Below, piece by piece: positions 1-8,546 of a DNA stretch of 64,000 nucleotides. Source of the stretch: Clostridioides difficile (GTDB taxonomy: Bacteria > Bacillota > Clostridia > Peptostreptococcales > Peptostreptococcaceae). The notes under the pieces are model-generated. The model saw only the letters and a list, made by a program, of their open reading frames with translations. It was not told the origin of the DNA and did not search any database. The first letter of the stretch is position 1. Each line of letters opens with the position of its first letter. The stretch is from contig NZ_JRHN01000053.1 of NCBI RefSeq assembly GCF_001299635.1, forward strand, positions 1-64,000. Direction: 5' to 3'. The translations under genes were made by a program, and so were the position numbers.

Positions 1-158
1 AACATCCATACTGAAAAACCTACTCCAAGTATCAATAACACTACTGGAATATACTTGTTATCTAACTGTTTATACTTCTTACAACCTGCTCCTATAACAT
101 AAAGAGCAGCAACTAAAATTAGCAACTGCTCAGGTATAAAACTTATTAAATTATCCAT
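1..158 (-). CDS. Phage holin, N-terminal part (cut by window start)
   Basis: The frame opens with ATG at 156-158 behind a good AGGAGG site and reads MDNLISFIPEQLLILVAALY onward for 52 residues before the window ends. It shows one hydrophobic helix at about residues 11-24, a short basic turn (CKKYKQ) and the start of a second hydrophobic helix. This fits a small phage holin of clostridial phages, which permeabilises the membrane so that the endolysin can reach the wall. Its place directly after an XhlA-like gene in the lysis module supports the call. The C-terminus and the endolysin gene are not visible. Confidence 0.75.
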   Translation of the reverse strand, partial: MDNLISFIPEQLLILVAALYVIGAGCKKYKQLDNKYIPVVLLILGVGFSVWM

Positions 159-177
159 CTCTTAACCTCCTAATTAA

Positions 178-408
178 TTAAAATATTCCTCTCTGTATTG
201 CAAATATAAAGAATCCCACAAGTGTTGTAATCATTGTTCCAATTAGCCACTTTAACATACTTGTAAGTGAGTTTAAGTTCTCACATAGTGCCTTTAACTC
301 TGCTTTAGACTCTATATTTGCTACTTTTAATTCGTCTATTTCGTCATTATGTTTATTTATTGTTACTTCATGTCGTTTCAAATGGTCTTTGAAAAGTTCT
401 TCATTCAT
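178..408 (-). CDS. XhlA-like lysis-module membrane protein
   Basis: A 76-residue protein if translation starts at the ATG at 406-408, which has a strong AAGGAGG site; an upstream in-frame ATG lacks one. The first 50 residues are a charged coiled coil (DHLKRHEVTINKHNDEIDEL and following). Residues about 52-73 form one transmembrane helix (LKWLIGTMITTLVGFFIFAI). This is the layout of the haemolysin XhlA family, which sits beside the holin in Bacillus PBSX-type lysis modules and helps host lysis. The adjacent holin agrees with this. Confidence 0.75.
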   Translation of the reverse strand: MNEELFKDHLKRHEVTINKHNDEIDELKVANIESKAELKALCENLNSLTSMLKWLIGTMITTLVGFFIFAIQRGIF

Positions 409-446
409 GAAAACCTCCTTATTTGTATTAAAATAAATCATATCTA

Positions 447-1073
447 TTATTCTATTGCTATATAAAAAAAACTTCGTGTACTCTGATTTGCAACTGGTAA
501 ATACATTTTTTTATCTTTTTCAAAATCTTCAAATACAGCAGAACTATTTGGATTAAAAATCTTTGAATATCTTCCATGTGAGCCTGATGAACTGTAAGAA
601 GACACAGTAAATATCAAAAGATTTCTTTCTTTACAATTAATATAAAATACACTTTCATTTACTTTATCATCTGCGCCAGAAAGTTCTGAAACAGCAAAAA
701 TAAACGAAGGCTTAAACTCAAGATTTGGTATTGGAATATAATAAGCTGGTTCTGTTAAATTATCAATTTTTTTAAAAACTTTCATATCTAAGACTATTTC
801 ACTCATACCAGTTATAACTCTTTTTCTATTTCCAATAAGACTTGCCAATTCTGCGAAAGTACTATCTTTTGTAGCTATTGAGCCGATAGCGGTTGCAATT
901 AACTCTTTCCCGTTATCGGCTTCTTGAAAAGCCGAATCTGCTCTATCTATACATTCTTTCAATGCTCCCTCAACATTTTCACTAGCGAATTTATTCTCTG
1001 TGTCTTCTATAGTTACTTTCTTTGCTTCTAAAACAAGATTTCTAACTTTATTAACTAACTCTTTGAAAGTCAA
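447..1073 (-). CDS. Tail fibre or baseplate-associated protein with shared C-terminal module
   Basis: 208 residues. The N-terminal 90 residues are helical and include the phrase ENVEGALKECIDRADSAFQ, common in clostridial phage fibre proteins. The last 115 residues contain NRKRVITG, IPNLEFKPSFIFAV and a terminal SFFYIAIE. That part resembles the C-terminus of the glycine-rich fibre protein at 1655-3265 (QRKRWAKG, IINLAFEPTLVIVI, FTWYAFE), so the two share an end module that may be receptor-binding or trimerising. It lies between the XkdX remnant and the lysis genes. The exact role is inferred. Confidence 0.55.
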   Translation of the reverse strand: MTFKELVNKVRNLVLEAKKVTIEDTENKFASENVEGALKECIDRADSAFQEADNGKELIATAIGSIATKDSTFAELASLIGNRKRVITGMSEIVLDMKVFKKIDNLTEPAYYIPIPNLEFKPSFIFAVSELSGADDKVNESVFYINCKERNLLIFTVSSYSSSGSHGRYSKIFNPNSSAVFEDFEKDKKMYLPVANQSTRSFFYIAIE

Positions 1074-1093
1074 TTAAATCACCTCTTTCCAAT

Positions 1094-1123
1094 AAAAAAA
1101 AGAACCTCTATATCGTTGGTTCT
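1094..1123 (-). terminator. Intrinsic terminator at the end of the XkdX remnant
   Basis: On the minus strand AGAACC and GGTTCT flank an 11-nt loop, followed by eight T. It overlaps the last codons of the XkdX reading frame and would partly separate the fibre genes from the 208-residue protein and lysis genes. Confidence 0.6.
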
Positions 1124-1279
1124 ACTGGTGTTTCTTCTTTATTTAATAAACTTGTTAACTCTAAATATTGTTCTTCTGTAATTCTATTTACTGCATAGAA
1201 TACATCCATCTTGTGTTGTAAATCCTCTTTGGTACTATAGTTTTTTTTGTTCTATCATTAATTTTAATAAGTTATACAT
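1108..1279 (-). pseudogene. XkdX-family small tail protein, frameshifted in an A8 run
   Basis: Behind a GGAGGAG site the frame starts MYNLLKLMIEQKK and then stops. After removal of one base from the run of eight A (T8 at 1241-1248 on the + strand) the frame continues YSTKEDLQHKMDVFYAVNRI and on to EEQYLELTSLLNKEETPVEP. Together this gives a typical XkdX-type protein of about 56 residues, a family found after the fibre genes in PBSX-like tails. The 172-nt span is exactly one base more than 57 codons. It may be a real lesion, a sequencing error in the homopolymer, or a frame rescued by polymerase slippage. Confidence 0.7.
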
Positions 1280-1290
1280 ATTAACTCCTC

Positions 1291-1638
1291 CTAGATATTG
1301 TTATTTGATTTCATATTTACTACTTCAAATGCTGTGTTTACTATCTCACTATCTCTATTTTTGTTTTCTTCTTTTAACATACTTAGTTCTTCTTCTAATG
1401 CTTTTAATCTCTTTTGTTCATCTGTTAAAATAACTTCTATATCTTTGACGACAGGTTCTTTTGTGATTGGATTTATTGACTCTATATACTGTTTACTATA
1501 GTCTATACTTCCAAATTCAATATCGATATAATTTAATTCTGTTATTATATCATGCTCTAATATATCTCCTGCTGCTTCACCTGTTTGTATCCATACCTTA
1601 CCTGTTTGGTCGTAAATTATTCTATTTCCTCTATTCAT
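1291..1638 (-). CDS. Small fibre-associated protein (XkdW-like)
   Basis: 115 residues. An N-terminal beta-rich part (NRIIYDQTGKVWIQTGEAAG) contains a central PITKEPVVKDIEVILTDEQ, followed by a C-terminal coiled coil (RLKALEEELSMLKEENKN). Proteins of this length and type lie between fibre and XkdX genes in many Firmicute myoviruses and are thought to join or chaperone the fibre. The position here, after the glycine-rich fibre and before XkdX, matches. No enzymatic motif is seen. Confidence 0.5.
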   Translation of the reverse strand: MNRGNRIIYDQTGKVWIQTGEAAGDILEHDIITELNYIDIEFGSIDYSKQYIESINPITKEPVVKDIEVILTDEQKRLKALEEELSMLKEENKNRDSEIVNTAFEVVNMKSNNNI

Positions 1639-1654
1639 TCTATCACCTCATTTT

Positions 1655-3265
1655 TTATTCAAAAGCATACCATGTAAACCCTTCATCACCAGAACTACCT
1701 ATTGTAAGAATAGGTAAGACTATTTTTTCATCACTATATTTAATTTGACCTGCATCTAAAAGAAAATTTCTGCCTTCATCACTAGTTGTAAATGCAGGAA
1801 CTAAATATTCATTTTTTTTATATATAACATTTGAAGAATATTTGAAACTACTTATATTGTTTCCAATTACTATTACTAATGTTGGTTCAAATGCTAGATT
1901 GATTATTTCTGTACTATACATTTTTTCAGTCTCACTGCTTTTGTATTTTTTAAAGTCAATAAATCTTGTTAACATAGAAGAAGTACCTTTTGCCCATCTT
2001 TTTCTTTGACTTAACTGATTGGTCAACTCTGTTATCCTATTTTGCAACTCCTCAACACTAGCATCTGAACTATCAAAAGAAGTCTTTATTTTTTCTGATA
2101 ACTCAACAAGTGTATTATTTAAATTGGCATCTATATTTTTAAGTGCCAAAGTATTTATAATACTTGTTTTACCAACTTTAAATCCTGTATTTACCTCAAC
2201 TAATTTTGTAGATATATCATTTAAATTTACATTTTCGGGTAATGGCATTATATTCTTACTTATACTTAATACTTTTTCTACTGTAGCATTTGCACTGTCT
2301 GTAACGACTATTTTAAGTGTGTGTAGTGCATTATCTTCTAATGTATAATTGATTGTTTTTTCAAGAGTTAAATCGGTTGTGATAGTTTCTTTTAATACAT
2401 CATCTATAAAATATTCTATTTTAGTTAATAGTGTAGGGTCTGTGTGGTCTACTTTAAATGTTGCTTGTGTGGAGTTATAAGATGAGATAGTTAAAAAAGG
2501 CAATGCTTGAAGTAATGTTATTTTTGCACGACCATCTGAATAACCACTTACAACAGTAGTATTTCCACCTATTTCCATAACTACATTCTCTAAATAATAT
2601 TCAGAAGTTGGTATATATCTTGGAGGTTTATAACTGTCTTTAGTTAATACATAGCCACTTCCTCCACCACTTCCCCTTCCAGAACTATCGGCACAAGCAC
2701 CACCAAACCATCCACCACCACCACCTGTATAAATTGAAGGATTATTATTTTTAGCTCCTTTACCAAATAAACCATCACATTTACCATCATCAGTAGTGCC
2801 ACGACCACCCTCGAATTGTGTACCACCATGAGAAGGTTCTCCATTCCAACCTCTACCAGGCATACCTTTTAAACCACCACCATTGCCACCTCTATATGTG
2901 TCTGCCGTTCCACCACCACCACCTGCAACAATTATCCTAGATAACAAACCTTGTTCGTTATCCCATTCACCACCAACAAGTCTTATATCAGTAGCTCCAC
3001 CACCAGAAGCACTACTACCACTACCGCCACCATTAAATCTATAATCTTTTCTACCATCTAAACCAACATAAAGATATAAAGTAGTTTCTTTTTTTAACGT
3101 TATTTCACCACTACAATAACCACCATAACCATAATAAAATCCACTTTCATAAGGAGTACCTCTTGTACCACCTCTTGCACCCCAACATTCAAATTTATAT
3201 TTACCAGGTTTAATGGTAATATTTTGTTCTCCATTTGAAGCATTAAAATTCCATTCAGTTTGCAT
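1655..3265 (-). CDS. Glycine-rich tail fibre protein
   Basis: 536 residues. Residues about 1-250 are a glycine-rich domain of the kind seen in phage fibres and in ALK-type receptors, with clusters such as GGGSGSSASGGGATDIRLVG, VAGGGGGTADTYRGGNGGG and GGGGGWFGGACA. These probably build a polyglycine-II-like helix bundle. Residues about 255-340 look like an Ig-like or beta-sandwich domain, then comes a coiled coil (DSSDASVEELQNRITELTNQ). The last 110 residues share a module with the protein at 447-1073. The start ATG has an AGGAGAG site. It is likely the distal, host-contacting fibre. Confidence 0.7.
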   Translation of the reverse strand: MQTEWNFNASNGEQNITIKPGKYKFECWGARGGTRGTPYESGFYYGYGGYCSGEITLKKETTLYLYVGLDGRKDYRFNGGGSGSSASGGGATDIRLVGGEWDNEQGLLSRIIVAGGGGGTADTYRGGNGGGLKGMPGRGWNGEPSHGGTQFEGGRGTTDDGKCDGLFGKGAKNNNPSIYTGGGGGWFGGACADSSGRGSGGGSGYVLTKDSYKPPRYIPTSEYYLENVVMEIGGNTTVVSGYSDGRAKITLLQALPFLTISSYNSTQATFKVDHTDPTLLTKIEYFIDDVLKETITTDLTLEKTINYTLEDNALHTLKIVVTDSANATVEKVLSISKNIMPLPENVNLNDISTKLVEVNTGFKVGKTSIINTLALKNIDANLNNTLVELSEKIKTSFDSSDASVEELQNRITELTNQLSQRKRWAKGTSSMLTRFIDFKKYKSSETEKMYSTEIINLAFEPTLVIVIGNNISSFKYSSNVIYKKNEYLVPAFTTSDEGRNFLLDAGQIKYSDEKIVLPILTIGSSGDEGFTWYAFE

Positions 3266-3281
3266 ATTATCACTCTCCTTT

Positions 3282-4283
3282 CTAACAATAAGTTATTAAC
3301 TCATTTACACTAGTTGCAATGCTGGATAGCCCACCATTTACTTTTTCTTCTAAATTAACGAATCTATCCTCAATCTTTTTAGATGAATAAGTAGTCATTT
3401 CAGATACTCTGTTATCATCTACTGTAGCATTAATAAAATGAGTTTCTGCATTTCCATTAATAACATAAACATGCAATTCAGTTTTTGTTTCACTTCTAAC
3501 CTCAATAGAATTATCATCTATAATTTTAAAGTTTGTAACTACATTTTCTTTTGTAGTAGCATCTATAATATTTACAACTATTCTTTGTGTCAATAAGTTA
3601 TGTGTTACAGTTGCTTTAAATCCATTTTCTGTATCATCCACCCAATCATCAATTGTGACTCTTTGAGTATATGCCACATTTGAACCACCTGCGATTAATT
3701 GGTCAATCTTGATATTTTGTTTCTCATTTTCTGTGTCAATTCTAGTGTTTAACTCTGTTTTAGCAGTTTCTATGTTGCTTGTTAACTCTGTTTTAGTTGT
3801 ATCTATTTTACTATCTAAAGTTTGTATATCTTTTAATGTTGCCAAAATGACAGTTGGGTCTATTTTTAGATTAATGTTAGCCACATTGGATACAACTAAT
3901 ATTACTTTTATTAATAGTTCTTTTACAGTACCCGAATCTGCTTTAGGTTTGTACGTCGCTGGATAACTAGAAATAGCTAATAATTGATTTTTAGAATCAA
4001 ACAGTCCAACTTCCCTTATTTCAAATCCTCCGACATCCCCTGGTATGAATTTTTGCATTACTACCCAGTTCGGATTGTCTTTATCTGATTGTGCATGTTC
4101 AAGCGTACTTTCCCAAACTACATTTTTTAGAGCTGTTTGGCTCTCTGTTGGAGTATAAGAAGTCCCTCCGCCATCTCCAACTTTTATTTTTGCAAAATCT
4201 ACTTTTTCACCTGTGATACTTGCATTTGCTATTGCTGCCTTGCCAATGTCAGTCACTAAAGTAAAATATTGTTGTTCTGCCAA
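3282..4283 (-). CDS. Tail fibre protein, N-terminal collar-type domain
   Basis: 333 residues if started at TTG 4281-4283, which has a GAGGTGAT site and yields the family-like start AEQQYFTLVTDIGKAAIANA; a GTG three codons upstream overlaps that site. Residues 1-150 fit the phage tail-collar/fibre N-terminal domain (DUF3751 type) that attaches the fibre to the baseplate, with KIKVGDGGGTSYTPTESQTA and GFEIREVGLFD. A coiled coil of repeated heptads (SKIDTTKTELTSNIETAKTE) follows. The rest is beta-rich. It lies directly after the XkdU-like baseplate gene, as expected. Confidence 0.75.
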   Translation of the reverse strand: MAEQQYFTLVTDIGKAAIANASITGEKVDFAKIKVGDGGGTSYTPTESQTALKNVVWESTLEHAQSDKDNPNWVVMQKFIPGDVGGFEIREVGLFDSKNQLLAISSYPATYKPKADSGTVKELLIKVILVVSNVANINLKIDPTVILATLKDIQTLDSKIDTTKTELTSNIETAKTELNTRIDTENEKQNIKIDQLIAGGSNVAYTQRVTIDDWVDDTENGFKATVTHNLLTQRIVVNIIDATTKENVVTNFKIIDDNSIEVRSETKTELHVYVINGNAETHFINATVDDNRVSEMTTYSSKKIEDRFVNLEEKVNGGLSSIATSVNELITYC

Positions 4284-4299
4284 CTTTATCACCTCATTT

Positions 4300-4908
4300 C
4301 TATTTTTTAGGATACAATGTTACTTTTTCTAACGCTCTATCATTTCCACTACAAATAGCTATTTCTCCAAAACTTTCTAAATTTCTAGGTACATAAGGGT
4401 ATATTGTAACTGTTTCTCCTGCACTAATCGTTGCACCTGTATAAAGTCCGCTTTTATCAAATAAAACTCTCTCAAATTTATGTTCAAGATGACATGGTTT
4501 TATTTCTTCTATTTTCTTATCTAACTCCAAGATAGTGTTATAACTACAATTATTTGTTATAAAACTAAGTGTAAAACTAAATAGATTACTAAATACCTCT
4601 ACATCAACATTAGTCTTTGTGTAAGCTTCTGAGATTGCCTTTATAACTTCTATTGTAGTTGTACCTTTGCCACGCATTTTAGCTTTTATATTACTTCTTC
4701 TATCTTCTATGCTTAAATCAAATCTATTTTTAATAGATAAAATATTTTCCCAGTAATCGAGTCCCCATGTTGCAGTATCTACAAAGAACTGGTCAAAAGT
4801 ATCGTCATATGTTTCTCTAAGCATCTCTAGTTCTATGTCATAAGCTTCTTGTATTTTTCTTGTAACATCATTGTTATAAAATTGAGGCAGCTTATCAATT
4901 AACTTCAT
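4300..4908 (-). CDS. Baseplate protein, DUF2313/XkdU-like
   Basis: 202 residues. It begins MKLIDKLPQFYNNDVTRKIQ and contains the RRSNIKAKMRGKGTTTIEVI stretch typical of the YmfQ/XkdU (DUF2313) family, which forms part of the contractile-tail baseplate next to the gpJ-like wedge protein. Its start overlaps the stop of the baseplate J gene by one base, which implies coupled translation. The order baseplate J, this gene, then fibre is the same as in PBSX and Mu-like tails. Confidence 0.8.
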   Translation of the reverse strand: MKLIDKLPQFYNNDVTRKIQEAYDIELEMLRETYDDTFDQFFVDTATWGLDYWENILSIKNRFDLSIEDRRSNIKAKMRGKGTTTIEVIKAISEAYTKTNVDVEVFSNLFSFTLSFITNNCSYNTILELDKKIEEIKPCHLEHKFERVLFDKSGLYTGATISAGETVTIYPYVPRNLESFGEIAICSGNDRALEKVTLYPKK

Positions 4909-5960
4909 TAAGCTACCACCTCGCTAAATTCAAGAGTCGTAACGCTTGGGACTTTGTCTTCTTCAAAGCTTATATTTTCAGCTTTATTATTTAAAAGTAA
5001 ATTACTAAAATCATGTAGACCTTCTACACTTGCAAGTATTGCACTTACTTTAGTGTAAATTATTTCTTTATTAACATTTATTAAATATCCATTAATGCTT
5101 TCTAAAAAACTTTCTTTTACAAAATCTAGTGTATACCCTGCTTCTAATTTTATAGTTGCACTTATATTTATATTAAGTGGCGAAGGTGTTGCGACTGTCA
5201 GTGTACATCCTATTGGCATTTCTGCCTCGATATGCTCTCTGCATTTAGTTATTATTTCTTCTTCAACAGCTTGATTATTTTGACCAAATAATAAAACCTT
5301 AACTGTACCTGCACCATCCCATCTTGGATAAACCTTAGCCTTATATACGCCATCAACCTCTAAAGCCCATTCCTCATAGTGTGCTTTATTTCCACTTGTA
5401 GCTTGATTTTTCTGTATTTTATAGAATCTATCTTTCAATTCTTCGTCTGTTTCTATTTCTGTACCACCTTGAAATGTTAAATTATTATAAATTCTTGTTA
5501 CGCTAGCTATTTCGTCTTGTAACTTAAATTCAGTACTTGCAGGCATATTATATCTAATACCAATTTCTAGCGCTTGTACAGGGCTTGTATTTTGTTCGAT
5601 TTCCGAACTAATTATTATATCTTTAATTACTACAAATAATAGCTCATTGTAAGAAATGATTGCTCCGTTTGGAATAACTGTCCCGACTTTTCCCTCGAAT
5701 GTCACTTCTCCTGTAGCTTCTGTTCCTAGTTTTCTATACACTCCAAATTCATTTACTCTCTTATCTAAAAAATCATCGAAGTTATCTTCTATAAAAGCTT
5801 TCTTATGAAGGTATGAAAGTTCTATATAGAATTTTGCTAACTCGGTATTGATTGGAGATACCATGTCACTTAAAAAAGACCCTTCTCCTTTGTAAACATC
5901 TAGGTCTATATTGGATAGAGTTCTGTTTTTAACAACATCATAAGTTTGACTACTATACAT
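4908..5960 (-). CDS. Baseplate J/gp47-like protein (XkdT-like)
   Basis: 350 residues from ATG 5958-5960, which has a GGAGGTGG site; upstream in-frame starts lack one. Recognisable baseplate-J features include the N-terminal helix with INTELAKFYIELSYLHKKAF, the GTVIPNGAIISYNELLFVV beta stretch, and GGTEIETDEELKDRFYKIQK followed by HYEEWALEVDGVYKAKVYPR. This family forms the wedge of the baseplate in contractile tails. It overlaps the preceding DUF2634 gene by a few bases and the following DUF2313 gene by one. Confidence 0.85.
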   Translation of the reverse strand: MYSSQTYDVVKNRTLSNIDLDVYKGEGSFLSDMVSPINTELAKFYIELSYLHKKAFIEDNFDDFLDKRVNEFGVYRKLGTEATGEVTFEGKVGTVIPNGAIISYNELLFVVIKDIIISSEIEQNTSPVQALEIGIRYNMPASTEFKLQDEIASVTRIYNNLTFQGGTEIETDEELKDRFYKIQKNQATSGNKAHYEEWALEVDGVYKAKVYPRWDGAGTVKVLLFGQNNQAVEEEIITKCREHIEAEMPIGCTLTVATPSPLNINISATIKLEAGYTLDFVKESFLESINGYLINVNKEIIYTKVSAILASVEGLHDFSNLLLNNKAENISFEEDKVPSVTTLEFSEVVA

Positions 5961-6381
5961 TAACTTCCACCTCCCCATAAATTGTGTTTATGACTATGTC
6001 TATACTTAGTAAATCATCTGTAAATTTTGTGTTTACGACATTAACATCTAATATATATGGATTAACTAGTAAAGACTCTTTTATATACCTAGATGCTTCA
6101 CTTTCTGTAAGACCTTTACTATACTTTTGACCCACAAGTTCCATGAGCTCTGTTCCATATCCCCAGCTATAAATTTCATGCTCATACCTATTTGTTTTAA
6201 TACACTTGTATACCCAAACTTTGATAGCTTCATTTCCTTCAACAACTTTAAAATCTCCATTTTCTAAAATAGGCTCATCTTTTTCAAAATTCCAAGCCAC
6301 TTCTCTGAATAATTCTAACTCTTTTTCTTTTGATATTTCGTAGTCTGCTGGTACTCCTATAAATGGGAATATTGTACTCAT
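5953..6381 (-). CDS. Baseplate protein, DUF2634/XkdS-like
   Basis: 142 residues. The stretch KVWVYKCIKTNRYEHEIYSW plus the conserved GYGTELMELVGQKYSKGLTE is the signature of DUF2634 (XkdS), a structural relative of the gp25-like baseplate wedge subunit. The start overlaps the previous stop by one base and the end overlaps the baseplate J start. Order and spacing match the PBSX xkdR-xkdS-xkdT block. Confidence 0.85.
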   Translation of the reverse strand: MSTIFPFIGVPADYEISKEKELELFREVAWNFEKDEPILENGDFKVVEGNEAIKVWVYKCIKTNRYEHEIYSWGYGTELMELVGQKYSKGLTESEASRYIKESLLVNPYILDVNVVNTKFTDDLLSIDIVINTIYGEVEVNV

Positions 6382-6707
6382 TATAAGCTCACCAACTTAC
6401 TTACAATAGCAAATTTATCACCTATCTTAAACATTATTACTGTGTCCTCTTCCTCAAAAGTATCTATAAACGGATTTTTTATTTCATGTTTATGTTCTTG
6501 ACTTGTTTCTGTATCAAATAATTCTATCTGTCTATCAAGTATCCAACTATCTATTAAAATATCTTCTTTTTCTAATATAATGTTATTTACCTCTATTTTT
6601 AAATTAGGTAATTTATCTTTAACTTTTCCAATAAAAAAAGAAGGTTCATTGTAATGCTTTCCTTCTTCTCTTATTATTCCTATAAATTCATTTATTGGAT
6701 TAGCCAC
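6381..6707 (-). CDS. Baseplate protein, DUF2577/XkdR-like
   Basis: 108 residues from GTG 6705-6707, which has an AGGATGGTGAT site and avoids a 53-base overlap with the upstream gene that an earlier ATG (6776) would need. The start VANPINEFIGIIREEGKHYN and the internal FFIGKVKDKLPNLKIEVNNI are characteristic of DUF2577. The C-terminus (DTVIMFKIGDKFAIVSKL) is an OB-like beta segment. This family caps or extends the tail hub in PBSX-like tails. Confidence in the family is high; the start codon is a judgement. Confidence 0.8.
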   Translation of the reverse strand: MANPINEFIGIIREEGKHYNEPSFFIGKVKDKLPNLKIEVNNIILEKEDILIDSWILDRQIELFDTETSQEHKHEIKNPFIDTFEEEDTVIMFKIGDKFAIVSKLVSL

Positions 6708-6723
6708 TATATCACCATCCTTT

Positions 6724-8493
6724 TTACAAATATCGTCTGACGTGTGTGTATGCTTTTCCTTTTCTGTATGAGTCAACAGACTGTATTTTTACCACATCAC
6801 CAGTTTGCGGCGAATGTATTATCTGATTATTTCCAATGTACATAACAACATGATTGTTACTTCCTCCACTGACCCTACACAATAAATCTCCTGGTTTCCA
6901 TTTGCTTCTGTCATTCAAATCAACAGCTTTCCCTGCCTTGCTTTGCGCAGAAGCGGTACGAGGAATACTTATGCCTATTTTTTTATAACACCATTGAGTA
7001 AACCCACTACAATCGAATGTATTCTCCCCAGTCGCTCCCCAAACATATTTACAGCCTAGCTTGCTTTTTGCTATACTAATTAATTCTTTTGCTTTTCCTG
7101 TAGCATTTGTATATCCTGTACCATCACCTATGATTATCGTTCCCTTCTTTCTTCCAAAATCATAACATTCTTTTTCGCTAGACATTAATATATCTATTTT
7201 ATATACTCCATTTACAACCTTTATAACTCCTCCACGGTCTGTAACTGTATATGTCTTGTTATCTATCTTTGTGCCAGTTCCTTTGACTTGAATTTTTGTC
7301 TTAAATTTAAGTTGTGAAGGTGCAGCACAAGTATTATTCGAAGGTACAAGTCTTTTATTATCCATTGCTTGATAATAACCTCCTTGAAGTGGGTCATTTG
7401 AAGGATAATAAGCTGTAAATTCCGCTTTTACTTCTTTACCATTTAAAGTACCTTCGCCAGTTAAATCTGAACTTTCCTCTTTCTGTTCATCTTGTCCTGC
7501 TGTCTTTTCATCCATGATATTTTGAAAATTCAAATCTAAATCTATCTCATAATTTCCATTACTATCCCAATTATGCTTATCTGTGTCTATATAAAATAGT
7601 CCTACAAGTCCTGTATAGCTATCCTTAACCTTTACACCTCTACCAGTTATACAAGTCACGTCACCATATCCTTTCAGATTGCAAGTCTGTTCTATTCCTT
7701 TAAACTCACTTTCTATATCTGTTGTACTATTTTCTTGTTGTTGTATAACTTTTTGCATGATTACTCCAACATCTTTAAAAATTTCATTGTCAATTTTTTC
7801 GCTAATTTTATTACCATACTGGTCTACTACTATCACCTTATTTTTTACATTTTCCATACTTTCTGAAAAACTAGTATTTATAAGATTTGAACCTTCTTCA
7901 AACATAACATTTAGTGTAACCGTGCCTTTTTCAATAACGTTAAATTTATCTACACTAGACTCTATCATATACTTTTTTTTAGTTGTCTTACTAGCTTCTG
8001 TATATGCACTCATTATAGTATCATAGCCAGTTACACCAATAAACATCTTAGTATATTTAACACCAGTTTTAGGTATGTTTCCTATTGCAAATTTATTGTC
8101 ATTAAAAACTTGTTTTGCAATATCTTCAACCAACTTATCTTTAAAATTGTATGATACTTCGCTTTGAGTTAATAAAAAACCCATGTCTTTTGATGTGAAG
8201 CTGATGCTATTATTACTGGAGTCTTTAGACCTGTTAATTATCATTCCTCTAAATATCTCTTTATCATCTACATAAAAACAAACTGTACTAGCTATTGGTA
8301 TATCTATCTGTCTAAAATTAATATCAGAAGCTGACTGGACTATAGAAAACTCTAATGTCCTTGATGGGGACTTATAATCACCTGACCATGTAACTTTTTC
8401 TACTATATCGGTTATGTTGTATATAGCTCCATTTTTTATATGGACCTGTAATTTTATATTATTAATTAAGACCACCTCACTTGCTCTATACAT
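6724..8493 (-). CDS. Tail hub protein fused to 3D and NlpC/P60 domains
   Basis: 589 residues with three parts. Residues 1 to about 330 are XkdQ/gpD-like tail hub (VTWSGDYKSPSRTLEFSIVQ, GMIINRSKDSSNNSISFTSK). About 355-455 is a 3D domain (FTAYYPSND, then VTDRGG and DILMSSE), named for its aspartates. About 470-589 is an NlpC/P60 peptidase with nucleophile in FDCSGF near 493 and histidines in NNHVVMYIG and IIHSP near 546 and 558. It should sit at the tail tip and cut peptidoglycan (endopeptidase plus a probable lytic activity) during DNA entry. The start is in a region whose complement also encodes a divergent small gene. Confidence 0.85.
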   Translation of the reverse strand: MYRASEVVLINNIKLQVHIKNGAIYNITDIVEKVTWSGDYKSPSRTLEFSIVQSASDINFRQIDIPIASTVCFYVDDKEIFRGMIINRSKDSSNNSISFTSKDMGFLLTQSEVSYNFKDKLVEDIAKQVFNDNKFAIGNIPKTGVKYTKMFIGVTGYDTIMSAYTEASKTTKKKYMIESSVDKFNVIEKGTVTLNVMFEEGSNLINTSFSESMENVKNKVIVVDQYGNKISEKIDNEIFKDVGVIMQKVIQQQENSTTDIESEFKGIEQTCNLKGYGDVTCITGRGVKVKDSYTGLVGLFYIDTDKHNWDSNGNYEIDLDLNFQNIMDEKTAGQDEQKEESSDLTGEGTLNGKEVKAEFTAYYPSNDPLQGGYYQAMDNKRLVPSNNTCAAPSQLKFKTKIQVKGTGTKIDNKTYTVTDRGGVIKVVNGVYKIDILMSSEKECYDFGRKKGTIIIGDGTGYTNATGKAKELISIAKSKLGCKYVWGATGENTFDCSGFTQWCYKKIGISIPRTASAQSKAGKAVDLNDRSKWKPGDLLCRVSGGSNNHVVMYIGNNQIIHSPQTGDVVKIQSVDSYRKGKAYTHVRRYL

Positions 8494-8546
8494 GTAAAAA
8501 CACCACCAAAAATGATAAAATATATCATGAGAGGAGGTGTTTTCAT
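8494..8546. promoter_or_regulatory. Inverted repeat covering both divergent ribosome binding sites
   Basis: AAAACACCACC and GGAGGTGTTTT form an 11-position inverted repeat (one mismatch) between the tail hub gene (minus) and the 65-residue gene (plus). In the plus-strand transcript the GGAGG site of the small gene would be paired. In the minus-strand transcript GGTGGTG, the only site for the hub gene, would be paired. An inner GATAAAATATATC can extend the fold. The pairing is visible; any regulatory role is inference. Confidence 0.45.

Noticed and set aside
1655-3265. Tandem DNA repeat in the glycine-rich region
   Set aside because: The glycine clusters use varied codons and spacing; the repetition is at protein level, not a DNA repeat array.
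2644-3288. Extra minus-strand frames inside the glycine-rich fibre gene
   Set aside because: Alternative-phase reading of glycine codons gives valine-rich frames; no RBS.
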